Assembly (NCBI RefSeq): GCF_004664715.2
Contig: NC_051075.1
Location: 33,934,504 to 33,998,503 of the forward strand
Direction: 5' to 3'
DNA: 64,000 bases
DNA from: Peromyscus leucopus
Lineage: Eukaryota > Chordata > Mammalia > Rodentia > Cricetidae
Part shown: positions 46,198-58,975 of the stretch, piece after piece
Numbering within the stretch: the first letter of the stretch is position 1
Layout: each line of letters begins with the position of its first letter
Program-made: the position numbers and the translations under genes
The notes under the pieces: generated by a model
Seen by the model: only the letters and a program-made list of their open reading frames with translations
Databases searched by the model: none
Told to the model about the DNA's origin: nothing

Positions 46198-46410
46198 GTG
46201 AAGAAGACTAGAAAGATGGTTTAGTGCTTAAGGGAGCATACTGCTCTTGCAGAGGATCTGAGTTTAGTTTTTAGCACCTGCACAGTGCACCATAACCATT
46301 TGTAACTCTATTCAGTGTATCTGGCACCCTATTCTGGACTCTGGACACCCACATTCACGTGTGCACATACCCACACATATATTTGCATATATACACGTAA
46401 TTTAAAATTA
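46198..46410 (+). mobile_element. B3-type SINE, old
   Basis: The head 'gactagaaagatggtttagtgc', then 'gaggatctgagtttag', 'ctggactctggacacccac' and a CA-rich tail. Confidence 0.6.
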
Positions 46411-49125
46411 AACATCTGTGAATAGAGAAAAAACACCCTTTTATGTTGCTCAGCAGATACAATTCCTTACATTCACATTCTCCGGATAATCAGTAACTAA
46501 TCCTCACATAAGCAGACTCAAGGACACTACTCATCACAAGCTACTTACTCTCAGTTCATGCTGTAGTTGGGTATTCATTTGAGTTGCCAAATTGGCTTTA
46601 ACCAAAGGAAAATAACCTTCTGATATCTTCATAAGAAGTGGTGGATTTGCAACTTGGATAAGAAGCCCACCAAAGTTACATCACCCTCCCACAGAAAGGG
46701 AGAGAGGACATACTGTCCTCTTTGATATTTACATTTCAAAGAGATCATACCCAGGCCTTTGAAGGAGAGTTCCTAGGTCACAGACCAGACAAAGGCCTTG
46801 ATAATTTTCAAAAGGATTTACACACATTTCAAAGAGAAGAGAAACTACTCACACTGACAAGTAGTTCCTTTAATAAAAAGGAGACTATTTCTCCTTGTTG
46901 TCCAAAGAGAATTAAGACTCTATTTTTTATGTTTAGTTGTCCTTACCCTAGTGGTCTAAATCTCCCTCTCAAAATGTCAGCTCAGCACTAGCAATCACGT
47001 GGACCACCTGGGAATTTTGTTAGGAATATGGGATTTTACTTATCACTCCAGGTATTAAAAAAAAATCATCCCATTAATCCTAGCTTCAAATACTCTTTAA
47101 AAATCACCATTCTTTGGGATACCAGAGTAGCACCTTATATTCATTGGCACTCACTCTGGACCACAAGGTTTTTCAGGCTTCAAATATCCAGTCTACTAGA
47201 TTACTAGTATTAAGCCTAGGTACTCAAGCCAACCTAGGAGAATCCAAAATGATTACACTGGAATTCATGACTTCAAACTTGGTTAGACTAGAGCTCACCC
47301 CTTTGATCTCACAGGTTTAGAATCTGCTGCTATGAATGTTTCTACGTTTTCTGCATAGACAAGCTAGCAAGGTTTAGAAGTCTTTGGGATATTAGCTGTG
47401 TCCTTCTACATTCAGTCTTGAACTTTGCCATGCCATCTATGCTTCATCTCCTATTAGAGAACAGAAGACTGTGTCCAAAGGCCAGCGTAAGCCTCCCTAT
47501 ATGACAAATAGCATAGGTGTTGTTATTAAAAAGCTTACAGAGGAGGAGACGGGTGCCCTCAGAAGACTGGATGTGGGTACCAGCTACTGAACCAGCAGAG
47601 AAGTCTTAGGGTTTGGGGAAATGGCAAGTTGCCTAAGACATCCCTCATATCTTAAGACCCCAACATTTTCCTTCTAATTACCTTACCTTATATTGTCCTG
47701 GGGTTGAACATTTATTGAGGCTACAATTCTGACATGGAGACAAAGGTGGAAACTTCAGTTATGCACCCTGTTATAAGATTTGTGGTTGTTCTTTAAGATA
47801 CCTGTATAGTTGTCTGTCTTGCCTATTTCTTTTCTGTATTGCATATTAACAAGTGTTATTTTTTCCTCCTTTCTCCACATGGTGTTTATGGCCATGAGGT
47901 AAGCCATGATATCTATATTACTTAACCACCAGACTGACTCTCTGTCTTAGCTACTTGATCTCTGAAGAATTTACTGTTTATTTACCTGCCATCCTGTGTA
48001 CCATCAGGAATGATTTGATTGACAGTAATTGCATTAACTGGCATGGCTTGCAAAACTATCGTTACTCCTCAGTAAGAATGTTACCTACTTTGCTTCTCAA
48101 AGAAGGCTGTCAGGATTTTCTGAGATGCTGTTCTGGAGCCACCACTGGACTCTGTATAACTTCAGTCAGGCACCTGGGACAATTCCTATGGCATTCCTGC
48201 GAACCTGCTATTAACATCATGAACTCACTCCCTATTACGACTCAATCTTTTGCTATACTGTTCAATTCTCAATCTCTGATAGAAAGTAGGAGACTGGTGT
48301 AGTTTAGATGTCCCCCGAGACACAGGGCGGATTGATTGATGAATCGGGAAGGAGAGCTGAAGGCAGCTAACACGTGGACTGTTAGCTTTCTACACATACT
48401 ATTTGACTTTCAACATTCTAACATGAGGTTATAATAACACTCATGAGATTTTTCCCATGCAGATGTTAACACTTGAACTCTCACTTTCTTCCCAGGCTTA
48501 AAATACAACACACCAGGCTTGAGACGATCCTCTGAAGGACCACAGACATATTGGCCATTAGTGGGGAATTGATTGGCAATTTCTTAAAGTGATATTCTGA
48601 TAATAGTAATAATATTTCACTGTGTGGATTTTAACTGTACATACTACGTGGTTTTCTTTTTCCTTTTTCTTTTTTCTGACCATATTTTATTTTTATTTTT
48701 TTTTTCTGATTGTATTTCCTCTGAGAAATTTTAGTGATTGTGGTGAGTCACGTGACTAAACCAGACTCCAATCTCAGGGAAGCTAGCTCCCTGTGAGGAC
48801 AATATTTCACATGTGTTGCCACAATGGCTGGTGGAGAAATTTCTCTCTTTCTGTGTAACTACATTGGAAAGACTGTTAGTTCATGATTGGTTTCATCTGG
48901 ATTTCATCATCTGTACCTTTCCTTTTACATCCTTCTACTGTGTGGAATCACATTATGACTATCTAGTCAGAACTGTGAGTCAATCATTGATCTTGGTACT
49001 TGGTCAAGCTTGACCCTTCTTCCTCCACACCATGCCACGTGCCAGTACAAATTTCAGAGTATTATCGATCATCATATTTATATAACATAACAGAAATCTG
49101 AGAAATCCCACTACTTTTCAAAAGA
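46411..49125. other. Intergenic DNA
   Basis: About 2.7 kb. The frames 46722-46991 (89 codons) and 47955-48302 (115 codons) have no recognised domain, no Kozak-like context of note and no splice structure. I treat them as chance. Confidence 0.5.
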
Positions 49126-49127
49126 AT

Positions 49128-49305
49128 ACCTTTTTTTTTTTATTTGTGTGCATGTGTGTGGTGGTGCACAGTGTGCATACACATGGAGGCCAATTCTGCT
49201 GATCCTTTCCTTCTACCTCTAGATCTGTGCTGGGAACTGAACTCATGTCGGCAGGCCTTCTAGGTCGTGCCTTTTCTCTCTGAGCTGCCTCACTGCACCT
49301 CTTTT
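49128..49305 (-). mobile_element. B3-type SINE
   Basis: Reverse-oriented with a T-run at the left; 'gtgctgggaactgaactcatg' and 'tctctgagctgcctcactgc' match B3 blocks. Confidence 0.65.
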
Positions 49306-49894
49306 GAATTTTAAGCTGTAGTTGAGAACTGCCTACTTCTTGTAAAAGGAATATGGAAAAAGGAATTTTCTGGAGAAGCAGAGAAATAATATGAAAATAA
49401 ACTAAATTGATTGCTGTAGCTTAAAACCTAAAAAGATGCCTCAGGGGATTTTTACTACATTATGACTTTGACAATTAAAAAGCTTTTTTTCATAGAATAG
49501 AGACAGATGTTTAGATACATAAAACACATAAATTCCAACAAGCTGTATTTAGCATGTCAGGAATGTATATGTTTCTTTTCAACGAACCAATAATTTTAGG
49601 TAATTTATTATATTAAGAGAGTCAGTTGACCTTCAAGATAATGATCATTAAAGCCCATGAAGCCAGAGCAAAGCATGATAGATAAGAGATAGTCCTCTAT
49701 AAATTGTGACCTTATAGACAGAAAGGGAAAATGGTTTAAAATAATTATTATGAAAGAGAAAAATCCTCAATGGTAGAAATGTGCAAAAGAAACATAAATA
49801 TTTATATCTGTTGATAAGATTGCTGAAAGTCAACTCACATCTGTTTTATCTAAAGAAGGAATAATATCTTTTAAGAAATCAAGAACCTCTACTT

Positions 49895-50400
49895 TGAGAT
49901 TTCATCTTACCCTAGTCAGAATGTCAAAGATCCAAAAGTTCAAATGAGAGCACAAGCTGGCATGGATATGCAGAAAGGGAAACACTGTTTTATTGCTGGT
50001 GAGGGGGTGCAAACTGCTGAGGGCAATATAGAAAGCAGTGTGGAGGCTCCTTAAAAAACTAGGAAGAGATCCAAAGTGATCCACCTATATCACTCTTGGG
50101 CTTATACCCAAAGCATCCTACATCCTTCTACAAAGACACTTGCTCCTCCATGTTCTTTACTGTTTCATTCACAATGGCCAAGGAATAGAAACAGCCTAGA
50201 TGTCCATCAGTGAATGAATGGGTAAAAATGTGGTATATTTACTCAATAGAATATTATCTTATTGTTAGGATAAATGAAATTGGTATGTAAATGGGTAGAG
50301 CTGGAAACAATCATTCTGAGTCAGATAACCTAGGTCTAGGAGGACAAATGCTGCATTTTCCCACATTTGTGGATCTTAGCATTGACTCTTTAGACAAATT
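49895..50400 (+). pseudogene. L1 ORF2 3' end fragment
   Basis: A 5'-truncated L1. 'tttcatcttaccctagtcagaatg', 'tgtggaggctccttaaaaaac', 'cacaatggccaaggaatag' and 'agatgtccatcagtgaatgaatggg' correspond to the C-terminal end of ORF2. All frames are broken. It was a reverse transcriptase/endonuclease gene in the source element. Confidence 0.85.
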
Positions 50401-50662
50401 TGTTTTTCATTTGAAATACCCATAGAGGTCAGGAAACTAGTAAGGTACTAGTGAGGATGATGCTGTTTTAAATGGAGGGAATAAAGTAGACAGTGCTATA
50501 AAGGAGGAAAGGTGATAATAGAGCAGAAAGGGTTACACAAGATGGGGATGAGAGGGCAAAGCAGAAGAGGAAATGCAGAGAGATAACTAACATTAAAGAC
50601 AATCTAAGAAGGTCATTTGAAAAGCTACTACTGCAGAAGGTTCTTAATATAAGCCATTGGAT

Positions 50663-50710
<48 letters not shown>
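50663..50710. repeat. (CA)n microsatellite
   Basis: About 24 uninterrupted CA units. Confidence 0.95.
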
Positions 50711-50714
<4 letters not shown>

Positions 50715-51234
50715 TAGTTTAAATGGAATCATCCATATCCCAGACTAGAAATCATCACTCAACTAAACACTATTGCCAACATGACATTCATTAACCAGTA
50801 ACCAATTAGTGTACGTATCTGTTATCTTATATATACCATTTTAGTCAAATGCTTTCTCTTCCGTGTGACTATCCATCCTCTTCCCCTGTTGGTCCATTTG
50901 TCTACCATCCTCTGTGAAACCAACAATCTGCACACCTATGCCCTTATTTTCTCTCTGAACTCATATTAACCTTGGACCAGCTAATGTGAAACTTTCTCTG
51001 ACATCTGGTTCTCACTTCATAGCACTTCACATTCGCATCATATGAACTATCATCTTTACATTCTCCTTAAACAAAACATCTCAGTGGTATCTGGTCTAAT
51101 CAGCCCATGACTCACCAACTGTGGTTTTATGTATTTCATATTTGCTTTTTGGTTAGTGTGGCTCAGCATATCCACCAAGGCATAAAAACAAATCACCATG
51201 CTGTAATGCCCCCACTAAAAACCACAGGCTAACA

Positions 51235-51500
51235 AATAACAGCACAGTGCCAGAAATGAGTTGTATTTCCTTTGCTACCAGTGAAATTCATTGATTTCCC
51301 AAACATCATAAGCTATTGGCACTGCTCTTGGTGACCTTCCGGAGCTTTACAGCAGGACTCTATCGCTGAAGACACCACATGCATGAGTCATAGAGCATGG
51401 AGAAATCAGCTGATACTGACCTGGAAATGTCATCCCTAGCTTTCATAGTGCTAGAAAGTGCTACATATTCTGCCATCAGGAGAAAATAGTTATTAGTTTG
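51235..51500 (+). mobile_element. Lx-type L1 3' UTR fragment
   Basis: 'gtcatagagcatggagaaatc', 'gctgatactgacctggaaatg' and 'tcatagtgctagaaag' also occur, diverged, in the L1 fragment at 22270-22350. The shared order supports the L1 call. Confidence 0.55.
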
Positions 51501-53083
51501 GGGAGAAATTACTTTTTTCCACAAAAAAATGAGTGTTAAAATATAAAAAGAAGAGGGAGAGTTGATGGGAGATATCTTCCTAGACAGTCTACCAGGTGTA
51601 CTGGTTTGCAACAGTTTCCCCTAAAACTGTTTGAAATTTGAAACAAACTATTAGAATCTTGCTTTAAAAACATTCAATTTACTAAGTGTCAGTTAAGCAT
51701 GAAAAGATTCCTTATTTGGAAACTACAGAGAGGTTTTGTGCAGAGGAAATAAAATGTACTCCACTTTCCATTTACAGAGTTGAACCAGCTGTGACAGCAT
51801 GGGTCTTCTGTCTGCAAGTATGTAGTCAGTTGTAAGTTAGGCACAGACAAAACAGCTTCCCTCTCTAATACCTCAGCAGGAACTTTATTTCATCTTCAGA
51901 CTAGTTTTTACAAAAACAGTACCTAAAATATGTATTCCCCGTCCCATGTGTACAAAGTCAACTATAAGGTTCATTCTTGTGATAAGAGAGGAAGGGGTTA
52001 GTGTAGCTGCGTTTTAGTGAAATTATTAAAATTGCATTTGATGATTTGAACCACACACTAATGTATTGAGACACAGTGACAGTTTGATTCAACTCAAACA
52101 TCAGAGGAAGTAAAATTTTGTCATGGTTTTACTAAAAGCAAACTTTTTGAAGGCAGAAAAATATGTCATAAGAAATCAAACATAACAGATATATTGTTTT
52201 AGGTGTAGCTCTAAGGATAGTTTTTGGATAAAAAGAATATAGTAACTGGATAAAGACTTTATCTTAGTCTATTTCCTAATGAAATACTTTATGTAGAAGC
52301 TTTCAGATTTTAAATTTATCACAGATTTTTGGATTACCTTTTTCATAATCTAGAAGTCAGTAAGTAACTTGTTTAGATGGAAATAAAACCAATGCTGCAA
52401 CTGTTCTCAAGTTTACACAGAAATTCCCAAGAGAAATTATTTTACCGCCCAATAAATTCCCCAGTGAGGAAATACATCCAATATCTTATTCTAAAGATGT
52501 GCTTAGTCATTTTATTTCACATTACCACAATATATGACAACCCTGTCTCAATGGTGTAAAGCTGCTTTCTTTCCGTAAAGCAAAACTTCGTGACACTGTT
52601 CATAGCAGACAATTCTTGTGGAGTCATAAGATATCAGGGTGAAAATTTCTATCTGAAACTAAAAGCAATAAAAATCAACACACAAAGAAGTATACTCATG
52701 AGCCCGCTTCTAAGACACCATCTTGAATAGATTCTTAATGAGACTGTTTTTACCACTTTGTCTAATTGTGGGATTTCTAAGAATACTGTGACCATAAAAC
52801 TTGTTGGCTTCATAAATTATGTAATTATGTACTACCCACAGAAAAGATATAGTTAGTTGGAGACCCTAATATTTCTCCAGAAATATTTATGGTAAAAATT
52901 ATAGTGTCCAAATAGAAGGATTGACTTCTTATACTCATACTTGGCAAGCAGTTTCTAGTCACAGTTTTGTTTTCTTTGGAATGACCCTTAAAAGTAAAAA
53001 TATAGTCTGGAAGTGCATAAAGCCTTTGGTTTCTGTGACAGCTCTAGTCAACATTTTAGGATTTAAAAGTTAATCAGTCTCTC

Positions 53084-53085
<2 letters not shown>
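51501..53085. other. Intergenic DNA
   Basis: AT-rich with nothing recognised. Confidence 0.5.
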
Positions 53086-53091
<6 letters not shown>

Positions 53092-53152
<61 letters not shown>

Positions 53153-53230
53153 CCTTCCTTTCTTCTTCCTTTCTTCCTTCCTTCCTTCCTTTCATTCATT
53201 CTTTCTTTCTTCTCTTTCCTCTCTTCCTTG
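53092..53230. repeat. CT-rich microsatellite
   Basis: A (CT)n tract to about 53150, then imperfect CTTT/CTTCC repeats. It abuts the 3' side of the ferritin pseudogene, in the place of the decayed poly(A) tail on the minus strand. Confidence 0.9.
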
Positions 53231-53249
53231 CTTGCTTGCTTGCTGTTTC

Positions 53250-53735
53250 AAAAAGCTTTATTTTTACTTGGTCCAAGACTTGGGTAGGGCTCCAGGGTGA
53301 TTACAAAGCTGCCTAGTTGGCTCGAGATTCAGGTGAAGGTCCTGAGGCTAGGCCTCCTAATCATGCTTGAGAATGAGTCACTCAAAGAGGTACTTGCCCA
53401 GAGATGTTTGGGGCATGCCAGTCTACGTTGGCCGTGGCCTAGCCACCCTGCAGAGGTTGGTCAGGTGGCTGCTCATCTTCTTGATGAGCTCCACCTCCTC
53501 ATCCAGGAAGTGGTTTTCCAGGAAGTCAGAAAGATGAGGATCTGTATGAGTAGAACCCAGGGAATGAAGGTCCAAGAGAGCCTGGTTCAGGTTCTTCTGC
53601 AGGTCCAAGGCAGCTTCCATGGCCTCCTGGAATTTAGGTTTACACCACTCATCTTGTGATGGCTTCTGCACATCCTGGAAGGGTGCACAGCACAGGCGAT
53701 GGTTCTTTAATTTGCTATATCTTCAAGTCACAAAC
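53250..53735 (-). pseudogene. Ftl: Ferritin light chain processed pseudogene
   Basis: The minus-strand frame 53423-53671 reads as the C-terminal half of ferritin light chain: [41 protein letters not shown] and [12 protein letters not shown]. The parent subunit forms the 24-mer iron storage shell with heavy chain. Homology extends left with a frameshift at about 53423 and a stop (TGA) near 53386 before the C-terminal LILKHD. AATAAA on the minus strand lies at 53257-53262. There is no intron; the copy is 5'-truncated within the exon 2/3-equivalent region, lacking the iron-responsive element. It is a dead retrocopy. Confidence 0.9.
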
Positions 53736-54077
53736 CCTTATCATTTCTGGATGAAATAAAATTGTTTTAAGATCTGGACAGTCAGGTTGGACACTAAACA
53801 TCAAAACACCAAAAACAACAAAAGAAAATACTTAAATTCTATTGAATCCCCTCTGAAATAAGACAGCTTCTGATTAAAACAAAACAAAACAACAACAACA
53901 AAAAAAAAACTCTTAAAATATTCCATCTCTGTCAAAAAGTACAGAACCTGCATTCCAGGCAATAGCACTCTTAAAATGCAAAAGTGACTGTTACCAAAAG
54001 ACAATGAAAAAAAAAATCAAACAACCCTCCCCGCCAATAACAACAACAAAAAACTCTGTAGATAGCATGGTGTTAAA
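53736..54077. other. Spacer, A-rich
   Basis: Unassigned sequence with several A-runs. Confidence 0.4.
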
Positions 54078-54090
54078 AATGAGTCCTTTA

Positions 54091-54240
54091 GCCAGGCGGT
54101 GGTGGCGCACGTCTTTAATCCCAGCACTCGGGAGCCAGAGCCAGGTGGATCTCTGTGAGTTCAAGGCCAGCCTGGGCTACCAAGTGAGTTCCAGGAAAGG
54201 TGCAAAGCTACACAGAGAAACTCTGTCTTGGGAAAAAAAA
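54091..54240 (+). mobile_element. B1 SINE
   Basis: B1 starting 'gccaggcggtggtggcgcac', with a 15-bp duplication AATGAGTCCTTTAGC at 54078-54092 and 54241-54255. Young. Confidence 0.95.
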
Positions 54241-54255
54241 AATGAGTCCTTTAGC

Positions 54256-54902
54256 GGAAGCCAAAATAGATAACCAAAGAAGCCCTCTAGATGATTTGTA
54301 AGGCTCTATCCAGGCTATTAAAAAGTCAATAGTAGATGAAGTGAGTTTCTTCAAAGACAACTGGACTCTGAGATCTACCCCTGGGTCCATTTCAATCCTT
54401 GAGTCCATTTCAAAATCATTAGTATATCATATTTTAGTGACAGACTGTTTATCTTAGTATAATATAAATTGCTTAAGAATCTTACAACATTGTTTTTCTC
54501 TGGTTCAATGAAAATAAAAAATTTGTTGAAGAAAATAATTCATAAAACATGCCAGTATTCTAAGTATCACAGCAACTATCTCCTTACCCACTATGGAAAG
54601 ATGTGGTGTAACCCCTATGGAATGATGCATTGTATGTCCTTGCATATTTGTTCAAGTGCTAGGGATTGGACAGGACTTACCATCAAGCTTGTTATGATTT
54701 TTTTAAACTTTATGTACTCATAGAACTGGAATTTGGTTAAAACTTAAAAGGAGATAAACAAATGCTTTGAGAGAAAATAAACTGGGTACAGAAAACATCA
54801 TTAGAGTATTTTAGATGGAGTCCAGTTGGACCACATCCTAACATAGCATCTTCTTAAGCCCCATTCAAGAAGTTACAAGGGCATGGTAGACTCAGCGAAT
54901 GA
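54256..54902. other. Intergenic DNA
   Basis: No feature recognised. Confidence 0.45.
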
Positions 54903-54908
54903 CTCATA

Positions 54909-55683
54909 TGCTGTGGAATAATCCTCTTGTACACTGCTAAGATTTGTCACTTGAAATGGTTTAATAAACGCTGATTGGCTAGTAGCTGGGCAGGAACTAT
55001 AGTGGAGTGACCAAACTAAGAATGATGGGAAGGAGAAGTGGAGCATGGATTCTAATTGGTCTTAATAGCAAAAATGTGGAGTCAGATACAGGGGTAAAAG
55101 CTGAAAGATCTGAGAAGCAAAGCAGCCAGCCACTAAAGAGTCTTCTTACCTTTAGGAATCCTCAGATTGAAAAGGCAGGCTCCTGTCTCTTCCCACCTTA
55201 AATTACTGTCTCCACCTCCCCAGCACTGTGATTAAAGGCGTAATCCTTCACCACTTGGCTCTATTTCTGTTAGACTAAATCAATCTCAAGTAACCTAGGG
55301 TGGCCTTGAACTCTGATCTTCCTGCTTCCTCCTCCCAAGTGCTGGGATTAAAGGTGTGTGCCACCATTGCCTGGCCTCTATGGTTAACTAGTGGCTAGCA
55401 AGTCCTCTGCTCTCCAGGCAAGCTTTATTTGATAGAGCACAAATAAAATATCACCACAGAAAAGGGCAGAGGTGCCAGCCAGCTGCCAAGCAAGCATGAC
55501 ATGAAGAAATGAGATACCAAGTCAAGAGCCACATAGCAAAACATAAATAGAAATATGGGTTAATTCAAGTGTAAGAGTTAGCTAGTAACCAGCCTGAGCT
55601 ATCGGCTGATCACTTATAATTCATATAAGCCTCTGAGTGATTATTTGGGACCAGGCAGTCAGGACAGGAAATTTCTGTTTACA
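54909..55683 (+). mobile_element. Solo LTR interrupted by a second LTR
   Basis: TGCTGTGG...CTGTTTACA with a perfect 6-bp duplication CTCATA (54903-54908 and 55684-55689). It has 'taataaacgctgattggct' at the left and 'aatatgggttaattcaag' plus 'ataagcctctgagtgattatt' at the right, as in the LTR family at 984 and 20238. The middle is displaced by the insertion at 55039-55458. Confidence 0.85.
55039..55458 (-). mobile_element. SINE-containing LTR nested in LTR
   Basis: Minus-strand element. Its right end is the complement of TGTGGTGATATTTTATTTG, matching the TGTGGTGG start of the LTR at 38970. It contains 'cagatacaggggtaaaagctgaaagatc', as in 63405, and a B1-like segment ('aagtgctgggattaaaggtgtg') read backward. 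Flanks GAGAAG (55033-55038) and GAAAAG (55459-55464) differ by one base. Confidence 0.7.
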
Positions 55684-55689
55684 CTCATA

Positions 55690-56800
55690 TTTCAGTATGC
55701 CAGTGTAGAGGACAAATGAAAGAAAAAAAAGTAAACTAAATCACCCAGGCAGGTGGAATCCAACCTTCAAAAGTCTCATGTTTCAGAATGGGACATTATT
55801 CTTCCAGGCATGTGCAAACTAGTTCAATGATCTAGGGATAATGTGAAATTATCTCTGATGTTTAAGACGTTGTTTTTCAGCATTATGAAACATGAGGAAG
55901 AGAATTAGGGCTCTGAAGGCGACAAATAAATCAACAATTGTTGCACCGCTTTGAGTGTTCAAAGGAGGTTGGAAGTCAAAAAACAAAATGATGTGGTAAA
56001 AATAAAATTCAATGTACAAAGCCAAAAGGTCAATTAGAGCATTCATCGGGCATGCATGAGGCCATAGGTTCAGTCACACACATGAGCAGTTGAGGTTTGG
56101 GGAATCTGTAATTCATATCCACTTTCAAATGAGTAGTTTTACAAAAACAGTGTTACACTTTTTTGAACCGTGGTTGTTATAACTCTTTCACTTTCCGGTT
56201 CAAGTTTATGTATTCACATTTCCACAGCATATTTTTAGCATCTGTGGCAAAAAAAAAAAAAAGCATAGTATATAAGCTATAGGACTGCTTCAGAATGTTT
56301 TGATAATATCTGAAAAGCAAAATCTGTAATTTGGATTAATTCCTTAGGAAAAGCAAGTGTCAGCTTTTGTCCTAGCGGTGCTGGTTTGTTGTTGTTTTTT
56401 TTTGTTGTTGTTTTGTTTTATTTTGGTTTTGAGACATTCAACTCAATATCTGTTGTAATTTTTCCTCCAAGTATGTTACCATGTTCTTGTCTGGATCTTA
56501 AATATTTCCCCAAAATGTGTTGAAAGTTCACTCTCCAGTTGACAGTACTCTTGGGGAATAAGTAGATGGTAGAAACTTCTTGAGGAAAGTAAGCAATTAA
56601 AAATGTATCTTTGACATATATTGTGATCCTTCCTCTACTTATCTATTATATCTGTTACATAAGACAAAAAAAATACTCAAATTCTCCAGCTTATAAAAAT
56701 GCCAATTAGCTGAAAATTGGGAACTTGAGTTGAGAATGTCTCCAATGGTACCTCGTAAAGTGCTTTCCCAGTTTCAGCTGCTAAGGTACAGAGATGCCAC
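55690..56800. other. Intergenic DNA
   Basis: No recognised feature except A- and T-runs. Confidence 0.45.
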
Positions 56801-56806
56801 TAGAGC

Positions 56807-57195
56807 TGTAGTAGTATGGAGCCAATGTGGGCAGAGTTTTCCCATCCCAGAAGCTGCTTCCAAATTACCACACAGAGACCTATATTATTTATAAATGCTT
56901 GGCCAATATCTCAGGCTTACTGCTAACTAGCTCTTACATTTTAAGTTAACCCATATTCCTTATTTATGCTCTGCCACATGGTGGTACCTTTATTAGCATG
57001 GCATGTTCATCTCCTGCTCCCTCTGTGTCTGGTTGGTGACTCCTCTGACTCTGCCCTCCTTCCTCTTCCCATCATTCTCAGTTGGACTTTCCTACCTAAC
57101 TTTATCCTGTTCAGCTATTGACCAATCAACTTTTTTATTAAACCAATCATAGTGACATATATTCACACAGTGCTCAGAAGAATTATTCTACAGCA
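56807..57195 (-). mobile_element. Solo-type LTR, minus strand
   Basis: Complement of the same LTR family: 'cttaaattaaccca'-like block at about 56940, 'ctcaggcttactgctaactagctc', 'gttcagctattgaccaatcaac' and a right end '...attctacagca'. Boundaries are approximate and no clear duplication was found. Confidence 0.65.
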
Positions 57196-57199
57196 AGCC

Positions 57200-57700
57200 A
57201 GAGTACATCTTGAGTTGGCAGTATATCTTCATAGTGTCCACAGGCTGCTGGTTTTGAATGCATGCAAAATACAGGAGATATGGGTCATGGAGGCTTTCAC
57301 TCAAGTTCCAGACAGCTTCTGAGTCCAAGAAATGTGTGATTGGGTCTTTTTCCCTGCCAGGAGCCCCCAAGATGCTGTTGTGTTAAGGTATGAAACCAAG
57401 GCTGAAGTTGAAATGCTGGAGCTTCCAGGACCATAAGTCAGCTAATGAGGAAAGCTGCAGGCATGGAATGGAGCATATCACAGAGAGGCTAAGTGTGCTA
57501 TAAGGTGGCAGAATCAAAGGGGTGTGCTTATCCAAGTCTACCCTAACTTAGATGATGCTACCACAGTCTCCAGATGACAGATGTGAAGCTTCAGGTTTAA
57601 TGTTTACTCTGCTAGATTTTGGTCTTGCTTTGATCTTATCTTCTCTTGAAATCCATTCCTCATTTTTAAAATGAAAATGGTTACTTTGTGCGGTTGTCTA
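57200..57700. other. Intergenic DNA
   Basis: No recognised feature. Confidence 0.4.
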
Positions 57701-57709
57701 TTAGATATA

Positions 57710-57711
<2 letters not shown>

Positions 57712-57801
<90 letters not shown>
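57712..57801. repeat. (CT)n microsatellite
   Basis: About 44 CT units with two TT interruptions. Confidence 0.95.
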
Positions 57802-57805
<4 letters not shown>

Positions 57806-57844
57806 CATATATATATTCTTTTCAGGGGGTTTACAGTTAAAAAA

Positions 57845-57998
57845 TTGCCCTGGTGTAGTAGCACATGTCTTTAATCATAGAACATTGGAAGCAGAGGTAG
57901 GAGGACCTCTGAGTTCTGAGTTTGAGTCCAGACTGATCTACAGAGCAAGGTCCAGGACAACCAGGGCTACACAGAGAAACCCTGTCTTAAAAATCCAA
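57845..57998 (+). mobile_element. B1 SINE, older subtype
   Basis: Body 'atgtctttaatcatagaacattgg' to 'cagagaaaccctgtctt', with the 'ggtccaggacaaccagggctac' variant that differs from the 'caggaaaggcgcaaag' type of the young copies. Confidence 0.85.
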
Positions 57999-57999
57999 A

Positions 58000-58975
58000 G
58001 AAAAAGAAATTACCTGAATGTAGGTGGACTTTTCTTTCCCATCTGCCAGTTCCCAAATAGCCAACTATTATGATCAACCACATGAGTCTATTTAATGGGT
58101 AACAGGGATTTATTAAGATATAAATTGAGGAATCACACTCACAAATACAGAACTGAGTAAACTGAGTTCTGACTAGGAGCGAATCCACCTGGCAGTCTGA
58201 TCACACCAGGAAGCAGGAAGAGGGGGCCTTATGATCCCTCTCTCTTTCCTTTTAAGAGGTCATATATGATGGTTAAGAAGCACCACCTCCTTCTGGCCAT
58301 AGAGCCCAAGGTCATGGCAGAGCAAATACCACTATATTTCCCTTTTGTCCAAACAAGAAGGTTTTAAACCTAGTGCAAACTATATACAATAAGAATGATT
58401 ATCAAGTATTGTGCAGGAGAAACAAAGCGTAATAACATAAACAAAAATGAAAGAACAACCAACAAGAATATCAAACAAGAAACACATGTTAAATGTCCAG
58501 AAATGTTAATATTATAGGTAAATGGCAAAGTACCGAGATTACTCCAATAGCTGTCCTATCCTGAAAAATCTAACTCTAGTACCTAATATGTTCTTAGCTA
58601 AGATATGAGAGGATTGTAACTGTAACTATCTGGTCTTCAATCCCATCAAAGACCTGAGAAGGAAAATAATAATACCTGAGTAAACAGGAAGTGCAAGCGA
58701 GCAACTTCTGAAAATTGCAAGAACCGACAAAGACAGTTGGCAGCCTGGAAAGTCACTTAATGTTTCTCAGCACCATTGGGACATCCAGTTTTGGCTACAG
58801 GCCTAGAATATCTGACAGACCATTTTCAGAAGCAGGAATTTTGAAAGACTGTCTTACCCTGCCTTGGCAAGGTTCAGCAGTCGCTTTTCCTTGTGTCCTG
58901 CTCATATGGAAAGGACATACTGTCAGCAGTTGAGGAAAGAGCAGTTCTTTGCCCAGCAGGCCTTTTTTTTTTTTT
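58000..58975 (-). mobile_element. ERV internal sequence, minus strand
   Basis: Segment 58750-58975 is the reverse complement of 420-720 in diverged form ('gcaggaatttgaaagactgtcttaccctg', 'gcagttctttgcccagcagg'). The left portion 58075-58600 is of unclear origin, possibly another part of the same element. No coding frame. Confidence 0.5.

Noticed and set aside
47955..48302. 115-codon frame
   Set aside because: No family resemblance, no codon bias that I can see and no flanking gene structure. Likely chance.
53297..53659. 120-codon plus-strand frame
   Set aside because: It is antisense to the ferritin light chain pseudogene.
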